From Monomorium pharaonis (lineage: Eukaryota > Arthropoda > Insecta > Hymenoptera > Formicidae): a stretch of 64,000 nt of DNA. The notes beneath the pieces were generated by a model. That model saw nothing but the letters and a program-made list of their open reading frames with translations, had not been told where the DNA came from and did not search any database. Made by a program: the position numbers and the translations under genes. The DNA lies in contig NC_050467.1 in NCBI RefSeq assembly GCF_013373865.1, forward strand, positions 2,666,001 through 2,730,000. Reading direction: 5' to 3'. Shown piece by piece: positions 23,294 through 35,826 of this stretch (position 1 is its first letter; each line of letters starts with the position of its first letter).

Positions 23294-26200
23294 CTTTGAG
23301 AATGTAACGAATTTTGCCTTTATGTTATTCACACGGCGGACCGCTGCTTAGTTCATCACTCTCTATCAGCGGTCTAGCGTGTACCGTAAAATACACTGTG
23401 ATGTAAACGCGCGGCATGGATGCACTTCCGGGATATTATGTACGTGAGGGATGCGAATGCGGTCACGAAATGACAATAATGCGGCGGCGTTGGGAAACGA
23501 TGGAGAGCTTGAAGAGCGTGTACGCGAACCGTGTACTACGAGAAGCTCGCGATGGAAACACAGTGATGCAATGCGCGTTGTCTCACCGCGAAGGTCTTTT
23601 TTATTAATCGGGTATCACGATAATTAGTGCTAAATGATAAGAAGCGTGCATGCCGAGAAAGATGTATGCGCACATTGTTAAATGTTGCCCTATGGGATTT
23701 ACTGGCAACGAAGTATGCATGCATTACATGTAATATGACAGAAGAGAAAATAAAAAAATCTACAAAGAGTACATGCGAATAATCGATAAGGCGTTTCAAA
23801 GATGAAACGATGATTTGCCAAAGTACAAAAGGTGCATGTGAGGCAATAATTGTAACCCTCTCACAAATGAATTAAATATGTGAAAAGGGCCGACGATGAC
23901 GAAAGTGAATTTCGTGGCGGCCGGACAAACGGGTGCACGTTGGCGTTGTAGTTTTTAGGGGCGCGGCACGCCGGGTGCCGAGCCATCCCCCGTGAAGGGG
24001 TGTCTGGCATTCTCCCCCGCGGAAAGTACCGCAGCGCAAACTGAAACTCCGTCCAGCCGTCGTTTATTTATGTATGAAACCGTAGCCTACGTACACTACC
24101 CCCGGTCCCCCTTTCCGTCCGTGTTCGGCTTCTCCGCTTCGTGCCCTGTGTCCACGAGCGAACTTGTGCGTTATTCATACGTCTCGGCTGAATGATGAGC
24201 GACGTCTATTCCTCCCGCGCCCTTCGCGAAAACTTCGCCGGGAAGTCGGAAAGTCACGGACGCGCCTTCCATCATAACGGAGGAGCTAACCCTGAAGAAC
24301 GTCGGGCGCGTTTCCCGAACGAGGGAGGGAGCAGCTTGCGATATTAAAATTTTGACAAGGCTGCACAAACGAATTTCTATTGTTATGAGGAAAACGCGAA
24401 AAAAAAAAATAAATAGTAATATTGCCGTCGTAAATATTATATAATTATATAAATCCATGATTCACACTGAGGCTTAATTATTTCCTATTGACACTGACTC
24501 GGAACGTATCGAATTATTCTGAATAATCTATCACAAGTATTCAATTTCAAAGATTTTTACGAATATAAAACATACACTTAAAAAAAGTAAAACTTTACTG
24601 ACTCGTTTTCGTAAAATTTTAATAATATTTATTTTATAATCGTTAAGAAATTAATTGTTAATTTCAGTTGCATGTTGAAACTGATTTCCAAATCTCAACG
24701 GAATATTTCGGATTTAACAGAGAATAAGAATCATAATGAAGAAGCGGAGATTAAAAAAAACATGTCAATCGATTTTTATACACGTATATATGTCTCGAGG
24801 AAAAAGCGCGCTGCTCGGAGAACCGCTGGCGGATTTAATCGCGCATTTACGCGCGTCTTATTTACGCTCAATATCGTCGACTCCCGGTACTCCCGTGATC
24901 GCCGCAAGCGCGAATTCATGAATTGGATTTTCGTTGCTCGCTCGGCACACGTTGCCCGCCGCGCTCGCGGGTGTAATAACGCTTGTCGCGTCAGCTTGAA
25001 AGCAAACGAAAATAACTCCCGAGGCTCCGATGGGATGATGCTATTTCGCTAACCGAAAACATTATTTAAACTTTCGCATCCAGCCGCGTATCGGCCGCTT
25101 ATATCAGCCGTTTGCGTCAGTAAATTCAATTTTGTAACTCGTGAAATGTGCAGAAACGCATCTGGACCCTAAATTGCCCGCTCATTCGATGAACCAAAAA
25201 TTTGCCAACTGAAGTTATCACAGTAACTTCATACGGTTTATCCATCCAAAAATTAAGTTAAATAATCCGCATGGTTTAATTTATTTTATTTCACCACTTT
25301 ATTTATATAAAACAATATGAGAGATAATGCTATGAGAGAATTATGTTATTTAACGTTCACTTCTCTCTACTTCACTGATGTGTAGCGTAAAAGTTTCATC
25401 TAAACATATCATTATTTTTTCCACCTTGAAATTTAATTCGTTAACAAACTTTGGTAGTGAATTAAACACAAAGAAAAAATTTAAAAAAACATAAGAAATA
25501 AATAAATTAGCCATTGGAGCAAATAAAAAAATTGTAAATATTTCTTTAATATTTTCCATAGATATATATAATAAACAGATTATTCGGGACTTCGACAAAC
25601 TCTCTGAGATCAATAAACTTAATTTAACCATGTCGATGATGTCGAGAAAAAAAAGCGTGAGAAATCGAGCCTTGACAAAAAAAGCTGAGACCGTTTGGAG
25701 GACGAAAAGTACCGTTCGGAAACCGCGTATGGTATCGCCTGGACGTAAAGTGCATTAACGTTGAAAGTCCGACGCGATTCCGCAAAACCGACCCGTCGCG
25801 ACGCCGCGAATGTGGCTTCTCGCAAAAAGTCGTGGAAACTCCATCGATCGGTCGACTATAAGAAACACCGATGAGGACCGACAAGTGAATGCATCATCGA
25901 GATGGTTAATTGTTCGCTTCGCGAAGTACGTCAGGGACTTCGTCCATCCTGTGCGACGTGCGACGAAATTTAGCAGTCCTATAATCCCACTCGAAATGTC
26001 TCGACTGCCGTTTCCACGAACTGTGCGGTTTATAACACGGGTTTCGGGAGTAATGGAATGAGGAACTTAATTCTCGTGCGATATGTTCTGTCTCATTTAC
26101 GACAGATCAGTTTCGCAAATTTCGAATGCAATACGACAGTTGGTAGTAAACATTTTCATGATTTTTAAAAATAATTGTTGACAAATTAACTTAGTAACTC

Positions 26201-26500
26201 CTGAATACGTTTTTTACAAACGAAATCTTTAGAAAACCATTTCCATTGATAAAATACTCCGAATAAGATTTGAAAGAAGCATTTCGTATATTTCTGTGCA
26301 CATTAACAACTAATATAGTTAATATACTTTAAAATTTTCTTAAAGTATCTCTATCGTGCACATACAATTATTGCTGCGATGACCTGGAGAAATCAAAGTT
26401 CAAAGAACCATCTCAACAAATATAATTTCTAGGATGTTTGAATGTGGAAGAATATAGATCAATATTGATTAGTAAATATTGATCATACGACGTCTTTTTT
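23292..26500. other. Noncoding stretch
   Basis: Alternating GC-rich (23900-24300, 24780-25060, 25660-26060) and AT-rich segments. Short frames such as 23416-23607 and 24672-25052 (plus) are open but lack splice context and resemble nothing known. No repeat family or RNA gene was seen. Confidence 0.5.
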
Positions 26501-26504
26501 CCAG

Positions 26505-26626
26505 GCTGCAACGAAGCAGACGTCAGGCTGCGAACGACGACGAAGCCGGTGGAGGAAGAAGAAGCGGTCGCGGATAAGCGGACGAGCAACGTTGCCGCCG
26601 GACAGAGTGAATTATGGGACAATTAG
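26505..26626 (+). CDS. Candidate 3'-terminal coding exon (unrecognised)
   Basis: CTTTTTTCCAG at 26504 is a strong acceptor, preceded by AT-rich DNA with branch-point-like words. Of the three frames after it, the third (two bases, then codons from 26507) is open for 39 codons to a TAG at 26624-26626. It has high G/C third positions and an acidic Glu/Val-rich stretch (including KPVEEEEAVADKRTSNVAAG). The incoming phase equals the outgoing phase of the candidate exon at 6578-6658. A different frame is open longer (26592-27032) and cannot be excluded. An AATAAA occurs near 27065. No family recognised. Confidence 0.2.
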
Positions 26627-28170
26627 TTCCGGCAGATATATAAGCCCCAGACTCAGAACTGAGCCGTTCCTTCCCGCTACGGCCTGCTCTATCCTCGCCC
26701 TTGTATCCTCTCTTCCTGCCGATTCGCTACTTGCCCAGGGGAGAGGAAGAAGACTTGCTTGCCGAGACGAAGAGGGGTGGGATGGGGGGAGCGCTCGCGA
26801 GAGCCCGAGCTTTTCACGCGAAAGCCAAGGAAAGGCACTGGATGACTCGTTAACCACCGACGCAACGGCTCTTTGTGTCTGGTCCGCGTCTTCTGATTCT
26901 TTGTTTTTTTTTCTCTCCCCCCCCCACCGCCTACCTTCCAGCCGCTCTTTCATGCCGTTTTGCACAGCGCACGGTTCTGCACATCACGGATATTTTTCTC
27001 GAAGTCCGCTCAAGGATCGCCCTTGTACGTGAAAGCGACCGGAAATTCGCGGTTTCCCGGATGAAATAAATGAACCTTCGTGATACGAAGAATCCAAAAC
27101 TTTAACTGAAACTAAATTTGTGAGCCACAGAAGTGCCAACAATTCATCAAAGCCTAAACTTTAAAAGGCAATCTTAACTTTATATTCTAAGCTGTTTTAT
27201 AAAACGCTTAATCTAAACTTTAAGACGTCGGTATTTAAGAATTCAAAATTTTAAAATCTAAGATTTTACAAAAATTTTCAAGTTACGCGATTGTCTTAAC
27301 GTTGCAATATTAGGTATGTATCTTCACAATTATGTAAGAATAACTGCGACCAACGGGTAAGTCTTTTTTTTTTTTTCGAGAAATTTGAAGTTATTTAATC
27401 ACTTTGATAATGCCAGAGGAACATATTGATTAAAGAACGTGGGTGTGAAAATCTGTGGAAGAGATCTCTTACAGGATTAGCGGCGAACAGAAAGCGGTGC
27501 GGTAAAGCCAGATCGGGCATATGTGGGGCGCTCCGGTGAACGTCTTGTTCAATTATGCAGCAGCCCGAAATACCTGTCCGCTGACGAGCTTCACCGTCTT
27601 CGGGCCCTGGAACGCGCTTGTAACCGTCGGGATAATCCGTTTCTTGGCGACACGCGCAATCTTTGGAATTTCAAGAGAGAGAACACAACACACGATGGCG
27701 TTCAGAAGCGTAAATAGCCCATTTCGGGTCCCCGCGGCCGGGCAAATGCTCCTGCCGTTTAATTTGGCAGTTGATATCGTAATTTAGATGTGACTTAAGC
27801 TTAATTAAGAAGCATAATTTTATTTGATGAATGTTACTAATTTTAGTTCAAGAAACCGTCAATTCTGTAAAGTTACGTCGATATGTTAGTAATTTAACGT
27901 AAATTTATATCCGTGAACTTGGAAACGATTGTAACTAAGTTTTATGGATTGAATTGAACTTTGAGTTTACATAAATAAGAATAATAATAAAATTACGCAC
28001 AAGATTATTTCTCTAAAAAATTTTAATAACAATTGCTTCTTGAAAAAATATTTCTGTCATTGAAAGTCATTCGTGAGGAACAGTAAAATTTTTAAACTTA
28101 AAATGTAACGGCATAATCTATTTAAATTATGTAGTTTAATCAAACCCAATTTAACTCTCACCGTGATTCT
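26627..28170. other. Noncoding stretch with one possible short exon
   Basis: A TATATAAG at 26637 has no Inr at the right distance. AT-rich DNA follows (27070-27480). At 27561-27717 a plus-strand frame after an ATGCAG acceptor-like site reads through YLSADELHRLRALERACNRR to a stop. It is protein-like, but the acceptor tract is weak and a second frame (27521-27787) is also open, so I do not call it a gene. Confidence 0.4.
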
Positions 28171-28174
28171 TCAA

Positions 28175-28618
28175 TTAATCCTCTAGGTAACTAAATCGTC
28201 CAGCACAATCTTGTCGCAAAGAAACCAATTTCAATTTCGTCGAGGCATCCATTAAAGCGCGGTCGATGGCAGGCTCTCTGTATGTCATATCATATTTAAT
28301 AAAAACATGCCTGTATTCGTTACTACGCAAATAAACTCGATGCATGTCGATCCGGGCCATCGGCAATCCCGTTAAATTTCCGCGAATGGCCACCGAAAAG
28401 GCAATCAGCCCTACCCAACCATCGACGTCGGACTTTATCTGCATCGCGGGATCATTGGCGCGCGTAAACTGGCGTAATAACCCGTCGGATGACGAGGAGG
28501 GCCATCGTTCGTCCATCTTCCGGGTAAAACACAGCCGCACGCTGTCGCAGTTATTAACGGCGGTTTTTGGTAATACCGACGGCATTCTGCGGCAGCGTAT
28601 TGTAGAAGCATTTTCCAT
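28175..28618 (-). CDS. 147-codon ORF, doubtful
   Basis: An uninterrupted minus-strand frame begins with ATG at 28618 and ends in TAA at 28175. It includes DGWVGLIAFSVAIRGNLTGL near the middle. It passes through both GC-balanced and AT-rich sequence without stops, which is less easily explained by composition than the island frames. However, the plus strand is also open over 28344-28649, there are no splice sites or poly(A) signal that decide the matter, and several frames of this length are expected by chance. I do not recognise the protein. Confidence 0.12.
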   Translation of the reverse strand: MENASTIRCRRMPSVLPKTAVNNCDSVRLCFTRKMDERWPSSSSDGLLRQFTRANDPAMQIKSDVDGWVGLIAFSVAIRGNLTGLPMARIDMHRVYLRSNEYRHVFIKYDMTYREPAIDRALMDASTKLKLVSLRQDCAGRFSYLED

Positions 28619-28649
28619 TTCGCGGACACTCGTTACATCGATCTTTTAA

Positions 28650-30090
28650 CACAAACAGATCGTATCGGACGCTCGTGGAGAATCGTGTCGATATGTCGCG
28701 TGTTAAACCTTCTCGCGAAAACTTATATTTCGATGGGACAATAAAAATGTTGAAATTTAATGGTAAATTATGCCACGTTCAGGGAAGAGATAATTTTTTT
28801 CTTGTATGCAGTTTAAATTATTTTCTCTTTCGGTATATAATAAAATGTTAATTAACCCATAAAATGTATACATTATTATTAGGCATTCATAAATAAATAG
28901 GATAGCATCGAAGCCATTATTCTCCCGATATCGCCTTTCAAGTTACCGATATCCAATTAATGTCAGATAAATTTGGTGTGTCTCAGTACTAAATGCGAAA
29001 TATCAGTACCTCGATATGTATAACCGCAGTGCCGCAAGCGTCTCTTGTAACTCCGCTTTGATTGAAAATTGCGAGCAGTCTGCGGCTCGCGCGCGAGGCG
29101 CGCGACCGCGAAAAGTCGCGCCGCGATCCGCGCGGGATAGCGAAATCGGCGCGCGTATCGCCCGCAGATATCGTCCGCAGATCCGTTTTCGGACTCGGTT
29201 TCGGATTCGAATCTGTTGCGGTCGAGCTGTGCTGTCGACGGCCGGCTTCGAGAATCCAGGTCGCGCGGATATGCCGCGCTGTCGTTTGCCAGGCCGCGCT
29301 CGCTTGACGTTTCTGCTTCTGTTTTCGCGGGGGGGGGGGGGGAGGGGGGAGGGCAAATGGATAAATCATCGGGATACGCGCGCCACAAAGGGTCGTCACA
29401 CGTCCCGTTCGCGCCGATCCTCGTCGAGGACTCACTTTGGTCGCGCGCTCGACGCGTTTGACGGATGATCGGGGATTATACTCGCGGACGGAAATTGATC
29501 GTGTCTGACGCTTTTTAGCCAAATTTTCCCGTTTCACGCGCTTCGTTCGCGCCGGGAGGAGAGCGAAGAAAAGATCGAAAGAGGAAGACGCTCGTTTACC
29601 CTCCTCCCTCCGTTTACTTCGTTGCAGCCCCAAGACGTAAATCTCCCGTGTACATACGTGACTCCACTCGAATTTCAGCAAAATATTTAACACCCCGGCT
29701 ATTTTCGTAACCATGTGTCTTCCGAGCGCGGGATTCTTGAGTAGAGATGAAATTTATCGCTTTGATGATCTCTTTGGATGAATTTTGGTGATCTCGCGTA
29801 GGGGAATGTTAATCTTCTGGATCTTTTTTGGAACCTTGAATTTATAAGCCTCGATCGAAAGCGTCGATCTCATAAATCTACAACGATGCACAGTTTATTT
29901 CTCCGATATTATCTCTCCGGACGTTTGGGATTCTCGAATCACTCCTGCATTCTCGGCTATAACCTCACGAATGCGTAATTCACATATCGATTACATGTAG
30001 CACGTCAACGGGCGCAATGTCAACATTCTGAACATGTCACTTGTTACTATTTAGCGAATGACAAGACCGTCCCAAGCATATCGCCCGGTA
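28650..30090. other. AT-rich stretch, then extreme CpG island
   Basis: After AT-rich DNA (28730-29000), the segment 29060-29480 is exceptionally dense in CG and CGCG words and includes a run of 14 G at 29329-29342. All long frames here (28989-29714 minus, 29016-29468 plus) follow from the composition. It could be a promoter-type island for a gene outside the calls made here. Confidence 0.5.
29329..29342. repeat. Poly(G) run, 14 bases
   Basis: Uninterrupted G run inside the CpG island, followed by further G-rich words. G-quadruplex formation is possible. Confidence 0.9.
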
Positions 30091-30091
30091 G

Positions 30092-30784
30092 ATCCCTGTT
30101 ACTACCCTGTTACTAGGGGTGCGATCGATCGCGTTATTGCGCCGAGCGACGCACCCTAATCGGCAAACCGGGTGCGTTCGTCTTCATTTCGTCAACGAGA
30201 AACTACGACGGCAATCGGCCAGCGTTTCTCCTCAGGGTGAGTCTGGGGCCTCCTGATTAATGATCCCGCTAATCAAATAAACAATCCTACATCTGTCGAC
30301 CGAGTGTGTTTGCCGAGTCGCGGCCAGACGGCCGTTCCCTTCTTTTTTTTCCGGTGCGTCCCCTGCTCTTCATTTTTCCCTCCTCTCTCCTTCTCCAGGA
30401 TCTCCTGAAGAAGACATGGTTTATCTTCGGTCCTCGACAGCCGTCGTGGATTCGTTCGTTCGCCTCACGGCTCGACTCGCGTTTCCTCAACCGAAAAGCA
30501 ACACAAGAAGCGGTGCGGCGCTGAAGAAAACCTCAAGCTCGAGTTCCAGAGGAGACCGCACGAGGCACGATGGCGGGAGAGGAGGGAAGGAGAGGGCGAG
30601 GGAGGGAAGAAGAGCGGAATCCAGAAGAAAAACGCGCTCGCTTTGCGGCGTGACTCTAGAGTGGCAATTAGAAGGATTAATGATTCAGTCTCGGGAGCGA
30701 AACCGGGAGTCCGTCTTCTTCGCTTCCTCGAGTGCCGCGTCGTCGTCGGGGCCTTGCCGGTGGGCCGAAAATCGTCGCGATTAG
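30092..30784 (+). CDS. Candidate two-exon segment (unrecognised)
   Basis: A frame open from 30092 reaches TCCTCAGG|GTGAGT at 30236. A 162-bp stretch with a long pyrimidine tract follows, ending TTCTCCAG at 30398. The frame continues in phase from 30399 (SPEEDMVYLRSSTAVVDSFV) for 128 codons to a TAG at 30784, through a Ser-rich and then an Arg/Gly-rich low-complexity region. A G(-3)/G(+4) ATG at 30416 could be the start, making the upstream exon a leader. Intron length suits insects. Alternative frames after the acceptor stop after 41 codons or immediately. A weaker GTGGGC donor at 30760 would join in phase to the exon at 35101. No domain is recognised, and the low-complexity stretch weakens the coding case. 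Confidence 0.25.
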
Positions 30785-33150
30785 ATCGCGCGAGCGGAGT
30801 CGCGAGCGCGTTCATAAATCAATGTTACGTCCGTTTAGCGTCGACGTGGAGGGACGAATGTTTCTCGGCGTGTCTACCAGAACGTCGACTCGTTCGGCAA
30901 GCGTGTAATGTGGTCAACGCTTTCGGAGGGGCTATAATTAGCACGGAGCGGTTATTAATCGCCGAGGATCGGGGCTGTTGCACCGACGGAATTCCAAAGT
31001 TCCGAATAAAAACGACATATCCTCGTGATGCACTTAACAAGTAAAGTTTAGAGTTTAAAGTCGATCTCTCTCTTCGGGGAGAGGTGAATTTCTAAAAGTT
31101 TCCAAGATTCTAAATCGAGACGATTTAGTCCCCTAAGTTAGATTTTCACTTATACAATTTTACGTACATCTATGTGCATGCGCGAGCAAAGGAATAATTC
31201 AGTTTCTCGCAATAATGAAAGATAAATAAAAGGCCTCTGTTAAAATTTTAAAACAGTGCTGCAGTGCGATGAGTTGCGAAACCTCCTCGTCGGGATATTT
31301 TGATTAACCCAAGACTCCTCTGACGAATCTGCGAAGTAAAGTTTCGCGAATTGAAACGCACAACTCATCCGACCGAGGTAACATAGCCCGAGAGCACGAG
31401 CCGCTCTCCCGTCGTTCCTTTTGTCGTTTCACGAGCACGCACGGCGATTTTCATGGTTCCGCCATGAGCGAATCGAGACGTCTCTGTTAAGCAACGAGGT
31501 TTGCCGTCGGCGAGGAGTTCGCCGGCTCGGAACCGTGACGGCGGCACCGGAACCGTGAGATGTCTCTCTTCTCTTCGGCGATGAAGACGACGACGACGAC
31601 GACGACGACGACAACGACGACGAAGACGAAGACGACAGCAAAGACGACGTTCCTGGAACAAAATTACGACGCCGCGCTCAAAGTAGATTTATGAACCGCG
31701 AGCATGAACGCCGGACGATACGCGGATAATTTTGCAACTCGATGAGAACTCGTTTAACCCATTACTCTCACGTTGTGAGCTCAACTTAAATGGAGTTATT
31801 CCTTCGTCATGTTTCTCGGGCTGAACGTTTTATCGTTATTTATATAAGTGTCTTCAAAGAAGTATTTTAACATAATACGAAGAGGTGCTTACATAAGCGT
31901 ATCTTATATATTGTATACGAAAGATGGAGAGAGCTTGGCGTGAATCATTTTCCTCTCGGTTTTGCTAGTTTTGCGCTTTCCCTTTTGCGTCAAAGGGCGA
32001 ATTACGAGCGTTTAAGTTTCTTAAATTTTCCATTTTCGATTTGATTTTTCAATTTAATATCCGTCACTTGTACCTTCGATCCCAATGGGAAAATAAAACT
32101 TTTATTTTCTTCGTTTTACGCGAATTCTGTCGTACATTCGATTCTTGAGCCACAATCCAGTTTTTTTTCGTCAGTATCGCTAGGTTTAAGATGCGAGTGA
32201 CGCCTTGAAGGAGCCTGATTTACAGAAAACTCGGTCGGAGCTTCGCTCGACAACCGGTGTCACCGCGTAATCGCGAAACGACCGTCGTTGCATCGCCCAC
32301 TCTCGGCGCGATGCTCTCGCTGAACGAGAAATAAGATTAAGTCGCTGAGGGCAGCCACGTGCTCTCGCTCTCTCTCGTTTTCTTTCTCTCGCTCTCTCCC
32401 CTTCCTCTCTTCCATATCTACCACGGCAGTACGTAAATCACTACGACGGAGGCAGACAGTTACGAGTTCACCGATACAAACGATTGTGTTTTAGCCTTCT
32501 CGCGGAACACGCGGCACAACGCGAGTAGCAAAGCGATCTATACGGGGTGCTCTAAAAATACACATTCTATACTGGTGATATATTTTTGGACGGATACGAG
32601 CTTCGCTCGTTCCCAGGGACGATTCGAAAAAGAGGATTAATTCGTAGGAAATTTAATTACTGAGGGCCGATAAACGAGAATTAAATAAAGAGAAACAAAA
32701 AATTAAGTGCAATTAAAATTTAAAAATAAAAAGTTTTTACTTAACTTTGTATTAAATTTTGGAAATCAATGTCTGTATTGCATTTCGAGATCTCGATCCT
32801 CAGATAAATTTTTAAGTGAGTCTTTAATTATCGGAACGAGATACATTTGACACTTGAAACTTGCAAATTCTTTCGCTTAACAAAGTAGTTCGTTTTGAAT
32901 CAAATTATCCGAGTTCTCGTCGAGAGAGCGAAAATTCATGAATGTGATCGACGAGAAATATCCTTGTACAATTTTCCGGTAACACCCTGTACAGTCGAAG
33001 AACGAGGATGTGGCGTTCAGAAACCAGAAAACGGGAGCCGTCCAGCTGTCGCGGCCACATCAGAGCGTGTCGCGTATACAACACCCGTATATATACCCGT
33101 CCTTTTCCATGCAATTTAAACGTTCTCTCTGTTCACGCAAACTGGTCCAG
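30785..33150. other. Noncoding stretch
   Basis: GC-rich to 31040, then mixed. It contains a GAC-repeat region (31585-31648), a CT-rich tract (32361-32413) and AT-rich DNA (32640-32900). The 133-codon frame at 30643-31044 overlaps the candidate exon in another frame and has no splice support. Confidence 0.5.
31585..31648. repeat. (GAC)n trinucleotide region
   Basis: Mostly GAC/GACGAC with AAC and GAA interruptions. In one plus frame it would read as a poly-Asp/Glu stretch, but that frame is preceded at once by a TGA. On the minus strand it reads as Ser or Arg runs. Probably a simple repeat rather than an exon. Confidence 0.85.
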
Positions 33151-33151
33151 T

Positions 33152-33152
33152 A

Positions 33153-33179
<27 letters not shown>
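33152..33179. repeat. (CT)n microsatellite
   Basis: A TC run of about 14 units. The pyrimidine tract continues to an ATCTCCGCCAG acceptor-like site at about 33214 but no donor follows. Confidence 0.9.
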
Positions 33180-33183
<4 letters not shown>

Positions 33184-33214
33184 TCTCCCCTACATCTCCG
33201 CCAGTGATACTCTC

Positions 33215-35100
33215 TCGAAAGACACAATCTCTACACTGTTCGACAAAGCGTCTTACCAGATTCATGGATTAACAGATTTGCATCTTTTTCGAATCTTCAT
33301 CGTGGATTAATTTTTATTCAGAAATTTATTAAATTAATTAGAGTTAATCAAGTTTAAAGATTTCCACATTTGCATAAACATTAGCGTAATTCTATAAATA
33401 TCGCAGTCGTTCACCTCATATAAGGCATCTTCCTCGAAGACGACTGATCCTACTATTTTTTTTTAATTACCGTTAACGCTCGAACAATTTTTTTTACCAG
33501 ATTATTTCTTCTCCGTCGCTTCTCTCCTAAGTGTTACACCGCTGAGACGTGCAACAAATCAAAGCTAATCTACCATCCATCTCCGCCGCGATAGCTTTCT
33601 CGCGTGTGTCTGGTCTTCGTTCCCATCGCCGCTCGTTATTACGCGCGATCGCGCGCTCCTTCCTCTTACTTCCTCGCTCCAGTTTCCATCGCTAACCTCG
33701 CCGGCGCTTTCTTCACACACCGATCTATTCCCCCTCGGCCGTAACTCGGGCTATTTTTGCCGCCGGCAAATTCTCCTCTGTCGTACGGCGACACGTACCA
33801 GCGCGACAGCGTTGAAAACTGTCTCCTCGCGTTGCCGGCGTTTAATATTTTAATCCCCCCGCCGTGTCAGGAAACGTTACGCGCAATCCTTTCTGATGTT
33901 AAACATTCCGTCGTCAAATATAGTCGAGTGACGACTCTGGCTCGTGGTAACGCCCGGCGGCCTCTCTCGACATTACATATAAATAATAATTGGATTTTCA
34001 GACGAAAAGTTAGCGGTAAAATTTAAAGTGCGAGTTAAGCGCATCCAGTTCCCCCCCCCCCCCCGTGACAGTCATATTAATTTCATCGTTCAACACTAGA
34101 ACTAACGACCGCACCGGAGAGTGCGCGATAAATCATATTCATCGAACATGCGGCCACGTGTCGTATTTCTCGAAACTTTTTTCACTGTGTCATCGATATA
34201 ACTATGGTTGTCCGTCACGCAGATGGATTCTGACGGGGAGGGGATTAATAATCAGAGAATCACGAAATTAGCTGTCGTCACTTTTCATCTTCATCATACA
34301 AAATTTGACACGCGCGCGCGCGTACGTCGGTCAATCGCCATCGTGTTTTATTTGCAGCGTATGAATAAATAGCGACGGGGACGCGGCGCGCATACACCGT
34401 GGATCCGCCGAATGCGCGCGACAGTTGTTCGAATGTGCAATGTTCATAAAGTACAATTAATCCCCGTGCGCGTACACAAATCTCTCTGCGGCAGTATACC
34501 AGATTTCGCGTTAAAGATTCAAAGCAACAGCAATAAAATATTACACAATAATTGAGGTTGTCAGATGAAAAAAAAAAAGGATTTGTGCGTGTCATCAATC
34601 TTCAGGTATATGCGAGGCTGGACCATATAGAACTCGGCTGTGGAATCGAATATGACATCACTCTAGAATAAATTTTTACAAAATGGCGAGAGAGAGAGAG
34701 GGAAGGGATTAATATATTTAGTGTAAAAAATATCTTTTTACGCAATAATACAAGTAAATTGTTAAAATGTTGCAATTTGACTGTTGCCATTAATTTACTA
34801 CCGATTGCTACAGTTCGTGTTAATTTTAGAGCATTCCTTTTTCCATTTAAGGTGAAGGCCTTTGTCCTTTGTTACATTCTATAAACTTTCTTCCAAGGTT
34901 GTTCTTAATACCCGGATGCTGGTATCAATGAAGGTCGCGCCACTGCCGACGTAATTCGGAATCTGTTAATTAGCACGGCCTCGAGGAAACTCAAGATCCG
35001 GAACATGAATTGGTGCTCTCGAACTACTAAACTTGATAATTTCGTTCTCTCGCAATTACATCTTGTCCATTTCCTTCCCCTCACTCTCCCCCTCCCGCAG
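33215..35100. other. Noncoding stretch
   Basis: AT-rich DNA with a run of 14 C at 34051-34064, a CG-alternating patch near 34312 and a short GA run near 34688. Frames such as 34278-34598 (minus) are unsupported. Confidence 0.5.
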
Positions 35101-35260
35101 CTCGCGAGATCTCAGAAATGACTTTTTGAGCGATAGTTATAAGGCTGCGAGAAAATCTCTATCGCTTATATCAACTTCTCTTTCCGTCCACTTCCGGTCT
35201 TCGAACAAGTCCAATAAAACTCGTGCGATCACTGCAAACCGCACCGTCAGAAAACGATAA
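35101..35260 (+). CDS. Candidate 3'-terminal exon (unrecognised)
   Basis: An excellent pyrimidine tract of about 40 bases ending CCTCCCGCAG at 35100 precedes this segment. One frame (one base, then codons from 35102) is open for 52 codons, including SRDLRNDFLSDSYKAARKSL, and ends at a TAA at 35258-35260. The other two frames stop within 10 codons. AATAAA lies 55 bases past the stop at 35315-35320, as expected for a last exon. The C-terminus is basic (VRKR). No family recognised. It could be the last exon of the segment at 30092-30784, through a weak in-phase donor at 30760. Confidence 0.22.
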
Positions 35261-35314
35261 TTACGTTTAAAAAAGTGTGCGTGATTGTAAAGCGGAATTT
35301 CCTTCTTTTCCGTC

Positions 35315-35320
35315 AATAAA
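35315..35320 (+). terminator. AATAAA polyadenylation-type signal
   Basis: The hexamer lies 55 bases downstream of the TAA of the candidate last exon at 35101-35260. AATAAA is frequent in AT-rich DNA, so position is the only support. Confidence 0.25.
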
Positions 35321-35782
35321 ACTTTATAACCCACTTTATAACGTTCATTTAATTTTATTTAGTTAAGAACTGAAAGCCAGTATTGTCCTACGAAAAATAT
35401 TCATTTCGCGTGAAACGTGTTCATAAAAGAAATTCACGAATATACCCGGAAATCTAACTTTTGAATTTCGTCAGTCTCCGTGCGGACGGGTCTCGTTTCG
35501 AGAGCGTTTTTACGTTTCTCGGCTGGACGAAGGTCGATCTCGAGTACGTTTCTGGAGGTTTACTCGGATCAGTCCCGACTCCGGTATCTCCTCCTCTTCC
35601 CCCGAAACCCGTGTCAATTGCAGATCGCAGGGCGCGTGATTCCAGCGTTACGCGTACATACGCGGCACGGCTTAACGACAAGCGTACGATGTCTGCCTAT
35701 AATTAAGCTGACAAGGTTTGACGACGTACGAGGGCATGGAACAATGGTGGTCGGTCGGTCGATCGGTGCACGTTGTCTATGC

Positions 35783-35820
<38 letters not shown>

Positions 35821-35826
35821 AGAGAG
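35783..35826. repeat. (GA)n microsatellite
   Basis: GA run with AAA and CAG interruptions. Confidence 0.9.

Noticed and set aside
26637..26644. TATATAAG as a promoter
   Set aside because: No Inr-like A at 28-33 bases downstream; the nearest TCAGA is only 18 bases away.
28344..28649. Bacterial insertion or contamination
   Set aside because: Codon choice looked enterobacterial at first glance, but there is no ribosome-binding site or recognisable bacterial protein, and the flanks merge smoothly with the host-like AT-rich DNA.
28989..29714. 241-codon minus-strand frame
   Set aside because: Lies in the most CpG-dense block, where stop codons are rare in every frame on both strands; no splice or similarity support.
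31561..31720. Poly-Asp coding exon from the GAC repeat
   Set aside because: The acidic frame is preceded directly by a TGA and has no acceptor; simple repeat is the better reading.
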